A DNA stretch of 64,000 nucleotides, from the NCBI RefSeq assembly GCF_002797495.1, contig NZ_PGEZ01000001.1, positions 1,364,001 to 1,428,000 on the forward strand, in the 5' to 3' direction. Origin of the DNA: Mumia flava. Its GTDB lineage: Bacteria > Actinomycetota > Actinomycetes > Propionibacteriales > Nocardioidaceae. The notes beneath the pieces are model-generated. The model saw only the letters and a list, made by a program, of their open reading frames with translations, had not been told where the DNA came from and searched no databases. The translations under genes were made by a program, and so were the position numbers. The first letter of the stretch is position 1, and the number at the start of each line of letters is the position of its first letter. This document shows, in pieces, positions 27,985 through 36,596 of this stretch.

Positions 27985-28794
27985 TCAGCCCATGCCGAGG
28001 ATCGTGTAGAGCGCGACCAGGCCGAGCACCACGATGCATCCGCGCAGCAGCACCGGTGAGAGCCGGCGGCCGACCTGCGCCCCGACAGCGCCCCCGATCA
28101 GCGACCCGGCGGCGACGAGCCCCACGGCGAGCCAGTCCAGGTGGTGGCGTCCGCCGCCGAAGGTCGAGACCACGATGTAGGTGCTCGCGGAGACCACGTT
28201 CACCACGAGCACCAGGACGTTCTTCAGCGCGTTCACCCGCTGGAGCGCCTGCGGCAGCAGGATCCCGAGGAGCGCGAGCAGCAGGATCCCCTGCGCGGCG
28301 GCGAAGTAGCCGCCGTAGACGCCGCACCCCAGCACCGTGACGAGCACGAGCGCCCTGCGCCCGGATCCCATCGCCTCGATGCTCGGGGCGTCGGCTCCGG
28401 CGGCCTCGCGCCGTGCCTTCAACCAGCGCTGCAGCGGGGGCTGCACGACGACCAGCACGAGCGCCAGCACGATCAGGACCGGGACGATCGTGATGAACGC
28501 GTCCTCGGGGAGCGTCAGCAGCAGGAACGCGCCGATCAGCGACCCGACGAGCGAGGCCGGCACCAGCGTCCGTACGAGGCGGGCCTGCCCCGCGAGTTCG
28601 CGGCGGTACCCGAACGACCCCGTGATGTTGCCCGGGACGAGGCCCACCGCGTTGCTCATCGTCGCCGTCACCGGCGGGACGCCGAACGCCACGAGCGTCG
28701 GGAAGGTGACCAGGGTCCCCGACCCGACGATCGTGTTGATCACGCCCGCGCCGACACCCGCGAGCAGGACCAGCACCATCTCCACGACCGACAC
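27985..28794 (-). CDS. TauE/SafE family permease
   Basis: The 269-residue membrane protein shows eight hydrophobic segments and both halves of the family pattern. The first half has LLAGVGAGVINTIVGSGTLV and VTATMSNAVGLVPGNITGSF; the second has GCGVYGGYFAAAQGILLLAL. The family moves sulfite, sulfonates or related small organic anions out of or into the cell. GTG 28794 is the best fit to family length; GTG 28785 and ATG 28779 are possible. No clear ribosome binding site is seen. Confidence 0.87.
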   Translation of the reverse strand: MSVVEMVLVLLAGVGAGVINTIVGSGTLVTFPTLVAFGVPPVTATMSNAVGLVPGNITGSFGYRRELAGQARLVRTLVPASLVGSLIGAFLLLTLPEDAFITIVPVLIVLALVLVVVQPPLQRWLKARREAAGADAPSIEAMGSGRRALVLVTVLGCGVYGGYFAAAQGILLLALLGILLPQALQRVNALKNVLVLVVNVVSASTYIVVSTFGGGRHHLDWLAVGLVAAGSLIGGAVGAQVGRRLSPVLLRGCIVVLGLVALYTILGMG

Positions 28795-28867
28795 AGCGAA
28801 GAACGGTACGCGACGCGGCGTCGCGGACCGTCCCCGGTCCCGGGCCCCGGCGCTCGCCGGCCCCGGC

Positions 28868-29614
28868 TCAGCGGCCCTGGTTGGCGACCGCGGCGGCGGC
28901 CTCCTCGGCGGCCTCCGGATCGAGGTAGCGCCCACCGGTGACGACCGGGCGCATCGCGTCGTCGAGCTGGTAGTGCAGCGGGATCCCGGTCGGGATGTTG
29001 AGGCCGACGACCGCCTCCTCGCTCATGCCGTCCAGGTGCTTGACCAGCGCGCGCAACGAGTTGCCGTGCGCGACCACGAGCACGGTGCCGTGGGTCCGCA
29101 GGTCCGGGACGATCGCGTCGTACCAGTACGGCAGCATTCGATCGAGCACGTTCTTCAGGGCCTCGGTGCGCGGGCGAGCCTCCGGCGGCAGCGCCGCGTA
29201 CCGCGGGTCGTCGAACTGGCTGAACTCTGCATCCACGTCGAGCTCGGGCGGCGGCGTGTCGTACGAGCGCCGCCACTGCATGAACTGCTCCTCGCCGAAC
29301 TCCTCCAGCGTGGCCTTCTTGTCCTTGCCCTGCAGCGCGCCGTAGTGCCGCTCGTTGAGGCGCCACGACCGGCGGACCGGGATCCAGTGGCGGTCGATCC
29401 CGTCGAGGGTGATCTGGGCGGTCCGGATGGCGCGGCGCAGCAGGGAGGTGTGCAGCACCTCCGGAAGCAGACCCGCGTCGCGGATCAGCGGTGCGGCGGC
29501 CTCGGCCTCCGCGACGCCCTGCTCGTTCAGGTCGACGTCCACCCACCCGGTGAACAGGTTCTTGGCGTTCCACTCGCTGTGGCCGTGACGCAGCAGCACG
29601 AGGTCGTAGGTCAT
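28868..29614 (-). CDS. gpmA: 2,3-bisphosphoglycerate-dependent phosphoglycerate mutase
   Basis: The 248-residue glycolytic enzyme interconverts 3- and 2-phosphoglycerate. [20 protein letters not shown] contains the phosphohistidine at position 10. [30 protein letters not shown] and [19 protein letters not shown] carry the remaining catalytic residues. The length matches actinobacterial GpmA. It lies close to mshA and the pho genes, as in other actinobacteria. Confidence 0.96.
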   Translation of the reverse strand: MTYDLVLLRHGHSEWNAKNLFTGWVDVDLNEQGVAEAEAAAPLIRDAGLLPEVLHTSLLRRAIRTAQITLDGIDRHWIPVRRSWRLNERHYGALQGKDKKATLEEFGEEQFMQWRRSYDTPPPELDVDAEFSQFDDPRYAALPPEARPRTEALKNVLDRMLPYWYDAIVPDLRTHGTVLVVAHGNSLRALVKHLDGMSEEAVVGLNIPTGIPLHYQLDDAMRPVVTGGRYLDPEAAEEAAAAVANQGR

Positions 29615-29816
29615 GGGCCCAGCCTAGCGACGGCGACGGCGGTCCCCGGACGGCGACATCGGGTGGACACCGGGCCGCCACACCGTCGTCACGAGCGGCC
29701 TGGAGACTGGGCACGTCGGCCGGTCGCACGACGCGGTCTCTCCCCCGCGTCCGGCGGCGTCCCAGAGGATGCCCCTAGCGCCGCCGGCACTCACCGCGAA
29801 CGAGGAGACGTTCGAC

Positions 29817-30764
29817 ATGTCCATCCCCCTGATCGACCTCAGCGCGTGGCGCGCCGGGACCCCCGACCAGCGCGCAGCCGTGGCCGGGAGCGTCGACGAG
29901 GCGCTGCGTACGTCCGGGTTCCTGCTGCTCGCGGGACACGGTGTGCCGCCCGCGCTGCGCACCGACCTGCGCGCCGCCGCGTCGGCGTTCTTCGCCCTGC
30001 CCACCGACGTCCGGTCGCGCTACCGGACCGAGGTGGGCGGCCGCGGCTGGATCCCGTCGGGTGCGGAGGCGAACGCCTTCGTGGACCAGCCGCCCGGACC
30101 CGCCGACCTGAAGGAGACCTGGACGGCCGGGTGGGACGGCCCCGACACCCCGGACGACCCCGACTGGTTCGCTCCGAACGTGTGGCCCGTCGAGCTGCCC
30201 GACCTCGAGCACCTCGCGGCCGACTACACCACGCGGATGCGGCTGCTGGCCGGCGAGCTGGTCTCGGTGTTCGCGACCGCGCTCGGGCTGCCGGACCGCT
30301 GGTTCACCGACCGGAGCGGGCAGGCGCCGCACTCCTTCAACGTCAACCGCTACCCGTCGCTGCGCGAGACCGGAGCCGCGGCCGAAGGACAGTACCGCGT
30401 GGCGCCGCACACCGACTTCGGGATGGTGACGATCCTCGACCGCCAGCCCGGGTACGGCGGGCTGCAGGTCGAGATCGACGGCACCTGGGTCGACGCCCCG
30501 TACGTCGAGGACGCGTTCACGATCAACATCGGCGACCTGCTCGCCCGCTGGGTCGGCGACCGCTGGCGCTCGACCCGGCACCGGGTGCTGCCACCGCCGG
30601 CCGACGACGCCGACGAGGAGCTGGTCTCGCTGATCTACTTCTTCGAGGCGGACCTCGACGCCGTGGTCGAGCCGCTCGGACCCCCGCACGGCGGGCCGAG
30701 CTGGTATCCGCCGGTGACGACGCGGCAGTACCTCGAGGCACGCTTCGCCGCGATCACGGTCTGA
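29817..30764 (+). CDS. 2-oxoglutarate/Fe(II)-dependent oxygenase, isopenicillin-N-synthase family
   Basis: The 315-residue protein has the DIOX N-terminal domain (IPLIDLSAWRAGTPDQ, GFLLLAGHGVPPALR) and the jelly-roll core. Iron ligands are His198 and Asp200 in VAPHTDFGMVTIL, and His255 in WRSTRHRVLPPP. FNVNRYPSLRETG and FTINIGDLLARWVGDRW are typical family blocks. AGGAG lies 9 nt before ATG 29817. This family oxidises diverse small molecules; the substrate is unknown and no biosynthetic cluster surrounds it. A palindromic repeat follows the gene. Confidence 0.88.
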   Translation: MSIPLIDLSAWRAGTPDQRAAVAGSVDEALRTSGFLLLAGHGVPPALRTDLRAAASAFFALPTDVRSRYRTEVGGRGWIPSGAEANAFVDQPPGPADLKETWTAGWDGPDTPDDPDWFAPNVWPVELPDLEHLAADYTTRMRLLAGELVSVFATALGLPDRWFTDRSGQAPHSFNVNRYPSLRETGAAAEGQYRVAPHTDFGMVTILDRQPGYGGLQVEIDGTWVDAPYVEDAFTINIGDLLARWVGDRWRSTRHRVLPPPADDADEELVSLIYFFEADLDAVVEPLGPPHGGPSWYPPVTTRQYLEARFAAITV

Positions 30765-30782
30765 GACCCCGCGCGGGCCGGT

Positions 30783-30827
30783 GGTGCGTGGTGACGGACG
30801 CACGAGCCCGATCCGTCACCCCGCACC
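30783..30827. repeat. Palindromic repeat, GTGACGGA family, copy A
   Basis: GGTGCGTGGTGACGGA (30783-30798) and TCCGTCACCCCGCACC (30812-30827) pair at 15 of 16 positions around a 13-nt loop. It lies after the oxygenase stop and can act as a terminator or mRNA 3' stabiliser. It shares its core with copies at 31905, 38494 and 39578. Confidence 0.8.
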
Positions 30828-30866
30828 GCCCACGGCTCCTCGCCGTTCAGCCGAGCGCGGAACGGG

Positions 30867-30895
30867 CTGACCTCCCGGCCGCGGCGGGGCAGACT
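30867..30895 (+). promoter_or_regulatory. Promoter of the epimerase-like gene, leaderless type
   Basis: CTGACC (30867-30872), 17 nt and CAGACT (30890-30895) are seen, with only 6 nt before the ATG at 30902. No Shine-Dalgarno is present. Confidence 0.5.
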
Positions 30896-30901
30896 CGAGC
30901 C

Positions 30902-31897
30902 ATGAGGCTGCTCGTGCTGGGAGGGACCCACCACGTCGGACGCGCCGTCGTCGAGGCGGCGCTGTCCCGCGGTGACGACGTGACGACCGTGACCCGCGGG
31001 ACGAGCGGGCCGCCGGCCGTCGGCGCCACCGCCCGTACGGCCGACCGCACGGTGGCCGGCTCGCTCGAGGCCGCCCTCCGCGGCGAGCGTTGGGACGCCG
31101 TGATCGACACGTGGTCGGGCGCGCCGAGCGTCGTCCGGACGAGCGCACGGCTGCTGGCCGACCGCGCCGGCTGGTACGGGTACGTGTCGAGCCGCTCGGT
31201 GTACGCGTGGCCGATCCCGTCCGGCGCCGACGAGACCGCCCCCGTGGTCGCCGGAGACCCGGACGACACGCGGGAGGAGGACTATGCGGCGGCGAAGCGG
31301 GGTGGTGAGCTCGCCGCCCTCGACTCCTTCGGCGATCGCGCGCTGCTCGCCCGCGCCGGCCTGATCCTCGGTCCGTACGAGTACGTCGGCCGGCTGCCGT
31401 GGTGGCTCGAGCGGATCGCCCGCGGCGGTCCGACGCTCGCTCCCGGACCGCCGGACCGTCCCCTGCAGTACGTGGACGCACGCGACCTCGCCGCGTGGAT
31501 GCTCGACGAGGCGGACCGCGGCGCGGGAGGCGCCGTCGACACCGTCAGTCCGCCCGGACACAGCACGATCGGTGAGCTGCTCGAGGCCTGCGTCGCCGTC
31601 ACCGGGTCCGGCGCCGAGCTGCGCTGGTCGCCGCCGGACGTGCTGGCGGACGCGGGGATCAGCGGCTGGACCGATCTCCCGGTGTGGGTGCCGCCGACCG
31701 GGGAGCTCGCGAGCCTGCACGACGGCGACACCGCGCTGGCGGCGTCGCGCGGGCTGCGGTGCCGACCCGCCCCCGAGACCGTCACGGACACCTGGGCGTG
31801 GCTCCGGACGGAGGGGATGCCGACGTGGACCGGACGGTCGCCGGTCGGTCTGGCGCCGGAGACCGAGGCCGCCGTGCTCGCGCGCCTGCGAGACTGA
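30902..31897 (+). CDS. NAD-dependent epimerase/reductase-like protein (atypical extended SDR)
   Basis: The 331-residue protein has a Rossmann fold with GGTHHVGRAVVEAAL as the nucleotide-binding glycine motif. The usual YxxxK is represented by DYAAAKRGGELA. LILGPYEYVGRLPWWLERI and RPLQYVDARDLAAWMLDEAD follow the pattern of isoflavone-reductase-like or NAD-dependent epimerase proteins. Substrate unknown. Its promoter suggests a leaderless message. A double palindromic repeat lies immediately after its stop. Confidence 0.83.
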   Translation: MRLLVLGGTHHVGRAVVEAALSRGDDVTTVTRGTSGPPAVGATARTADRTVAGSLEAALRGERWDAVIDTWSGAPSVVRTSARLLADRAGWYGYVSSRSVYAWPIPSGADETAPVVAGDPDDTREEDYAAAKRGGELAALDSFGDRALLARAGLILGPYEYVGRLPWWLERIARGGPTLAPGPPDRPLQYVDARDLAAWMLDEADRGAGGAVDTVSPPGHSTIGELLEACVAVTGSGAELRWSPPDVLADAGISGWTDLPVWVPPTGELASLHDGDTALAASRGLRCRPAPETVTDTWAWLRTEGMPTWTGRSPVGLAPETEAAVLARLRD

Positions 31898-31904
31898 CCG
31901 GCAC

Positions 31905-32031
31905 ATCCGTCACAGCGCACCGCACGCGTGCCCACCTGCAGATCGGTGCGCGGTGACGGACCAGCACGGGCCGCATCCGTCACAGGTCACCGCTCACGGG
32001 GGCGGCGGCAGATCGGTGACCTGTGACGGAT
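31905..32031. repeat. Palindromic repeat, GTGACGGA family, compound copy B
   Basis: The first dyad is ATCCGTCACAGCGCACCG (31905-31922) with CGGTGCGCGGTGACGGA (31944-31960). The second is perfect over 17 bp: ATCCGTCACAGGTCACC (31975-31991) with GGTGACCTGTGACGGAT (32015-32031). CAGATCGGTG precedes two of the arms. It fills the space between the convergent epimerase and YbjN genes. Confidence 0.88.
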
Positions 32032-32043
32032 CCGGCGTCCGCG

Positions 32044-32556
32044 TCAGTCGCTCGGCTCCCGCTCGAGCAGATGCCGGAACGCCTCCAGGTTGCGCGTCGA
32101 CTCGCCGCGCGAGATCCGCCAGTCCCACTCGCGCTTGATCGACGTCGCGAACCCGAGCTCGAGCAGCGTGTTGAACGAGTCGTCCGAGTAGGTGAGCACC
32201 GACCCGAGGATCCGGTCGATCTCGTCGGCGTCCACCGCGTGCAGCGGCATCCGGCCGTCGAGGTAGATGTCACCGGCGCTGTCCACCGCGAACGCCACCG
32301 CGTACATCCGCAGGTTGCGCTCCAGCATCCAGCGGTAGACCGCCTCGTGGTTCTCGTCGGGGCGACGGGCGACGAACGCGTGGATCCCGAGCGCGTGATC
32401 GCCGACTTCCAGCCGGCAGGTCGTGGTCAGCTTCCGGGTGCCGGGCAGCGTCACCTCGAACACCCCGGGCCGGAACTCGGTGTGCTCCAGCTCGCTGGCC
32501 GCGAGCGCCGAACGGATCTCGGCGGCCGCGCGTGCGGCGACGTCGTGGTCGTTCAC
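32044..32556 (-). CDS. YbjN domain-containing protein
   Basis: The 170-residue protein has the YbjN/secretion-chaperone-like alpha-beta fold. LTTTCRLEVGDHALGIHAFV, MLERNLRMYAVAFAVDSAGDIYL (read as a family block) and DRILGSVLTYSDDSFNTLLELG are visible. The cellular role is unknown. A YbjN gene next to mshA and near gpm is conserved in actinobacteria. It is read after mshA with a 49-nt gap. Confidence 0.85.
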   Translation of the reverse strand: MNDHDVAARAAAEIRSALAASELEHTEFRPGVFEVTLPGTRKLTTTCRLEVGDHALGIHAFVARRPDENHEAVYRWMLERNLRMYAVAFAVDSAGDIYLDGRMPLHAVDADEIDRILGSVLTYSDDSFNTLLELGFATSIKREWDWRISRGESTRNLEAFRHLLEREPSD

Positions 32557-32605
32557 CGGAACTCCTTCGTACGTCGGGGTGCGCCGGACGGACCGACACC
32601 GGTCG

Positions 32606-33883
32606 CTACTGGCCGACCGCCTGCGGCAGCGCGTACAGCCGGTGGGAGGCGTCGGCGTAGACCTCGAGGGTACGCTCGGCGGTCACCTCCCAGCCGAACC
32701 GCGACGCGTGCCGGACCGCCGCTGACGACATCGAGGGGTGCAGCCCCGGCTCGTCGAGCACGCGGACGAACGCGTCGGCGTAGTCGCTCGGGTCGTGCCC
32801 GTCGACCAGCAGCCCGCTGAGCCCGTCGTGCACCGCCGTCGTCAGCCCACCGACGCGCGCCGCGACGACCGGCGTCCCGCAGGCCTGCGCCTCGATCGCG
32901 ACCAGACCGAACGACTCGTTGTAGGACGGGACGCACACCAGCGACGCCGCCGCGTACCAGAGGGCGAGCTGATCCTGAGCGACCGGCGGCACGAACCGTA
33001 CCCGGTCCGCGATGCCCAGCCGCGCGGCCAGCTCGACGAGCGCGGTCGGGCGCTCCAGCCCGGAGCCGGACGGGCCACCGACCACCGCGACGACCGTGCG
33101 GTCCCGCCGGCCACCGTGGATCATCCGGGCCGCGGCCTCGAGCACCACGTCGGGCGCCTTCAGCGGCTGGATCCTCCCGGCGAACAGGATCACGTCCGCG
33201 TCGTCGTCGAGGCCCAGCTCCCGACGTGCCTCCGGCCGCGGCCGCGGCCGGAACCGGTCGAGATCGACGCCGGGGTGGACCACCTCGACCTGGTCGGCCC
33301 CGGCGCCGTAGAGCTCGACGAGCTGGCGGGCCTCGTCCTGGGTGTTCGCGATCAGCCGGTCCGAGCACTCGACGAGCTGCTGCTCCCCGGCGACCCGACC
33401 GACCGGCTCCGCACAGTCGCCCGCGGCGAGGTACGCGTTCTTCACCTTCGCCATCGTGTGCATCGAGTGCACGAGCGGGACGCCCCAGCGATCGCGCGCG
33501 ACCATCCCGACCTGACCCGAGAGCCAGTAGTGGGAGTGCACGGCGTCGAACCAGCCCGCCGGGTGGCTCGCCTCGACCCGAAGCACGTCACGCACGAACG
33601 TGCACATCTGGGAGGGGAGCGCGTGCTTGTCGAGATTCTCGAACGGCCCGGCCGCGACGTGGCGGACCAGCACCCCCGGCAGCGCCTCGACGATCGGCGG
33701 CTGCGACGAGGACGTGGCGCGGGTGAAGATCTCCACCTCCACCGACCGAGCGGCGAGGCGGCGGGCCAGCTCGAGGACGTAGACGTTCATCCCTCCGGCG
33801 TCGCCGTCACCGGGCTGCTCGAGCGGAGAGGTGTGCGCAGAGAGCATGGCGACACGGCGGACGGGGGACGACACGGCCTCCAT
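32606..33883 (-). CDS. mshA: D-inositol-3-phosphate glycosyltransferase MshA
   Basis: The 425-residue GT4 enzyme makes the first step of mycothiol synthesis, joining GlcNAc to inositol 3-phosphate. [20 protein letters not shown] begins the donor/acceptor loop with the following [12 protein letters not shown]. Other blocks are [54 protein letters not shown] and the C-terminal [23 protein letters not shown] 33883 is preferred because upstream codons overlap the divergent gene. A CRP-like site lies 20 nt upstream. Confidence 0.96.
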   Translation of the reverse strand: MEAVSSPVRRVAMLSAHTSPLEQPGDGDAGGMNVYVLELARRLAARSVEVEIFTRATSSSQPPIVEALPGVLVRHVAAGPFENLDKHALPSQMCTFVRDVLRVEASHPAGWFDAVHSHYWLSGQVGMVARDRWGVPLVHSMHTMAKVKNAYLAAGDCAEPVGRVAGEQQLVECSDRLIANTQDEARQLVELYGAGADQVEVVHPGVDLDRFRPRPRPEARRELGLDDDADVILFAGRIQPLKAPDVVLEAAARMIHGGRRDRTVVAVVGGPSGSGLERPTALVELAARLGIADRVRFVPPVAQDQLALWYAAASLVCVPSYNESFGLVAIEAQACGTPVVAARVGGLTTAVHDGLSGLLVDGHDPSDYADAFVRVLDEPGLHPSMSSAAVRHASRFGWEVTAERTLEVYADASHRLYALPQAVGQ

Positions 33884-33903
33884 CCTAGGCAGAGCCCCAC
33901 AGG

Positions 33904-33919
33904 TGTGATCCGGGTCACG
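33904..33919. promoter_or_regulatory. Candidate Crp/GlxR-type site between mshA and the SDR gene
   Basis: TGTGATCCGGGTCACG matches TGTGA-N6-TCACA at nine of ten defined positions. It sits in the 64-bp gap between two divergent starts and could serve either. Function is inferred. Confidence 0.45.
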
Positions 33920-33947
33920 CGCGACTCGGTCGTGGGAGCATCGGGAC

Positions 33948-34709
33948 ATGACCGAGCACTCCAGCGACGAGGCGCGCACCGCCGTGGTGACCGGCGCGAG
34001 CAGCGGGATCGGGGAAGCCACCGCGCGCAGGCTCGCCGACGCGGGCTACCGGGTCGTGTGCGCCGCGCGTCGCACCGACCGGATCGAGGCGCTCGCCACT
34101 GAGATCAGCGGGGTCGCGGTGCGGTGCGACGTGACCGACCCGGACGACGTCGCACGCCTGGCCGAGGCGGTCGGCGAGCGCCTCGACGTGCTCGTGAACA
34201 ACGCCGGTGGTGCGTTCGGTCAGGAGCCGATCGACCGCACCGACCCCGACGACTGGTCGCGGATGTACGACCTGAACGTGCTCGGGACGCTGCGTGTCAC
34301 CCAGGCGCTCCTGCCGGCGCTGCGCGCCGGCGGTGCCGGCACCGTGCTGAACGTCGGCTCGATCGCCGGGCACCTCGCGTACGAGGGGGGCGCCGGCTAC
34401 ACCGCGGCGAAGCACGGCGTCGCGATGATCACCGAGACGCTGCGCCTGGAGCTCAACGGCGAGCCCGTCCGCGTCACGGAGATCGCGCCCGGCATGGTGC
34501 AGACCGACGAGTTCTCGCTCGTGCGCTTCGGCGGCGACGCGCAGCGCGCCGACGCGGTGTACGCCGGGGTCCCCGAGCCGCTGAGCGCCGACGACGTCGC
34601 CGACGCGATCGCGTGGATGATCACCCGGCCGCAGCACGTGAACGTCGACCTGCTGGTCCTCAAGCCGCTCGCCCAGGCGGCGCCGTGGAAGGTCGCACGC
34701 GAGGGCTGA
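33948..34709 (+). CDS. Short-chain dehydrogenase/reductase (YdfG-like)
   Basis: The 253-residue classical SDR has the cofactor motif [26 protein letters not shown], the catalytic serine in [10 protein letters not shown] and [19 protein letters not shown] after the second strand favours [21 protein letters not shown] resembles YdfG/serine-dehydrogenase-type members acting on hydroxy acids. The exact substrate is not known. GGGAG lies 9 nt before the ATG. Confidence 0.9.
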   Translation: MTEHSSDEARTAVVTGASSGIGEATARRLADAGYRVVCAARRTDRIEALATEISGVAVRCDVTDPDDVARLAEAVGERLDVLVNNAGGAFGQEPIDRTDPDDWSRMYDLNVLGTLRVTQALLPALRAGGAGTVLNVGSIAGHLAYEGGAGYTAAKHGVAMITETLRLELNGEPVRVTEIAPGMVQTDEFSLVRFGGDAQRADAVYAGVPEPLSADDVADAIAWMITRPQHVNVDLLVLKPLAQAAPWKVAREG

Positions 34710-34710
34710 A

Positions 34711-34799
34711 GGCCGCGCACCTCTCAGCGGGGCGGGCTGCACGCTCTCGGTGGGTGGGCTGCACGCCCTCAGTGGGCGGGCTGCATGCTCTCAGTGCGG
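34711..34799. repeat. 22-bp tandem repeat between convergent SDR and MFS genes
   Basis: Three units start at 34734, 34756 and 34778, with consensus GGGCTGCACGCTCTCRGTGG plus two bases. A diverged fourth copy precedes them (34711-34733). The stop codon of the MFS gene lies inside the last unit. The period is two DNA helical turns. Confidence 0.85.
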
Positions 34800-36383
34800 T
34801 GGGGCGACGGGCGCCGTCGCGCTCTCCCCCGTCCCCGTCTCCGGCTCGTCGTCGAGCAGGTGCGCCTCTTCCTTGCGGCGGGGCAGGAACGCAACCGGGA
34901 TCAGCGTGATCGCGATCAGGGCGAGCCCCACCCAGAACGTCTGGGCGAACGCGTCCGCGCCCTCGCTCAGGAGCGCGTCCACGGCCGCCTGGCCGCCGAT
35001 CTGGTCGATCAGGGACGGGTCCTGCCAGGTCTCGACGACGGCGTACCAGAGCCGCTGCGGCGGCAGCGCGTTCGTCAGGATCACGGACATCACGGCGACG
35101 CCGACCGAGCTGCCGATCTGCTGGTTGATGTTGATGAGCGTCGTGCCGCGAGCGACCTCGTGGTTCGTCAGGGTCTTCAGGGCCGAGGTGAACATCGGCA
35201 TCATCGTCGCGCCCATCCCCAGTCCCATCACGAACAGCGCCGCGCAGATCTTCCAGATGTCGGTGTCCGACTCGATCTGGGTGAGCGGGAACATCCCGAG
35301 CAGGATCAGCGCGAAGCCGAACGGGACGATCCGCCCGACCGGCATCCGGTCGACGAGGCGCCCCGCGATCGGCATCGTCACCATCGCACCGAGGCCCTGG
35401 GGCGCGACCAGCAGCCCTGCCTGGAGGACGGACTCCCCGCGGACCTGCTGGAAGTACGTCGGGACGAGCAGCAGGCTCCCGAAGAACGCCACGACGAACA
35501 GGAACATGACGATCACCGAGAGCGTCAGGTTGCGGTTGCGGAACAGCCGCAGGTCCAGCAGCGGGTGCTCGGGCCGGAACGAGTGGAACACGAAGGCGAC
35601 GATCAGCAGCGCGCCGACGAGCATCGAGACCCAGACCCGCGGCGCCGCGAAGGTGCCCTCCTCCGGGATCGACGAGACCCCGAAGAGGAAGACGGCCAGG
35701 CCCGGCGAGAGCAGCAGCATCCCGAGGAAGTCGAAGGACTCCGACGGCGTCGGGCGGTCCGACGGCAGCACCATCAACGAGTAGATCACGGCGGCGACGC
35801 CGATCGGCAGGTTGATCAGGAAGATCCAGTGCCAGCTCGCGATCTCGATCAGCCAGCCGCCGAGGATCGGACCCAGGATCGGCCCGAGGAGCATCGGGAT
35901 CCCCATGACGGCCATCAGACGACCGATCCGGTGCGGCCCCGCGGCGCGGGTCATGATCGTCATGCCGAGCGGCATGATCATGCCGCCGCCCAGGCCCTGG
36001 ACGACCCGGAACGCGATCAGCTGGTTGATGTCCGACGCCAGCGCGCACAGCACGGAGCCGAGCGTGAACAGCGAGATCGCGGCGACGTACAGGCGCTTGG
36101 TCCCGAACCGGTCGGCCGCCCACCCCGTCAGCGGGATCACGGTCGCGAGCGCGAGCGTGTAGGCGGTCACGGTCCAGGCGACGTGGCTGTACTCCAGAGG
36201 CTCGGTCGCGGAGCCGAACTCCTCCTGGAACGTCGGCAGCGCGACGTTGACCACGGTGATGTCGAGGATCGACATGATCACGCCGATGATCACGGCACCG
36301 GCGATCTTCAGCACGGCGGCGTCGATGTGATCGGGCAGCTCGTCGGTCGATCCTCGCGTGGTCGGGTCCTGCGGTCCGGTCAT
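34791..36383 (-). CDS. MFS drug exporter, DHA2 (EmrB/QacA) family
   Basis: The 530-residue protein has 14 hydrophobic segments. Motif C-type and antiporter signatures include SILDITVVNVALPTF, WTVTAYTLALATVIPLTGWA, QGLGGGMIMPLGMTIM and GPILGPILGGWLIE. Family members are proton-coupled drug exporters. GGAGG precedes ATG 36383 by about 10 nt. It is divergent from typA; CCCACCG (around 36447) and CGGTGGG (around 36471) form a weak dyad in the promoter region. No dedicated regulator adjoins it. Confidence 0.92.
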   Translation of the reverse strand: MTGPQDPTTRGSTDELPDHIDAAVLKIAGAVIIGVIMSILDITVVNVALPTFQEEFGSATEPLEYSHVAWTVTAYTLALATVIPLTGWAADRFGTKRLYVAAISLFTLGSVLCALASDINQLIAFRVVQGLGGGMIMPLGMTIMTRAAGPHRIGRLMAVMGIPMLLGPILGPILGGWLIEIASWHWIFLINLPIGVAAVIYSLMVLPSDRPTPSESFDFLGMLLLSPGLAVFLFGVSSIPEEGTFAAPRVWVSMLVGALLIVAFVFHSFRPEHPLLDLRLFRNRNLTLSVIVMFLFVVAFFGSLLLVPTYFQQVRGESVLQAGLLVAPQGLGAMVTMPIAGRLVDRMPVGRIVPFGFALILLGMFPLTQIESDTDIWKICAALFVMGLGMGATMMPMFTSALKTLTNHEVARGTTLININQQIGSSVGVAVMSVILTNALPPQRLWYAVVETWQDPSLIDQIGGQAAVDALLSEGADAFAQTFWVGLALIAITLIPVAFLPRRKEEAHLLDDEPETGTGESATAPVAPPH

Positions 36384-36596
36384 GACGCGCCCGCCTCCGT
36401 CCTGGCGCCCCCCGTGGGCATCCTCATCGAGACTGACACCTCCCACCGACAGAAGTCATCGGAATTTGCGGTGGGCGAACAGTCCGCGCGGGGTGCGCGG
36501 AGGATCGCTCGGTAGACTGGGAGGCGTCTGAGCGCGCGGAGGCCTCTCTCGGCCCCGGCACGCGCACCAACTCACGCAAGGATCGTCGATCTCGCC

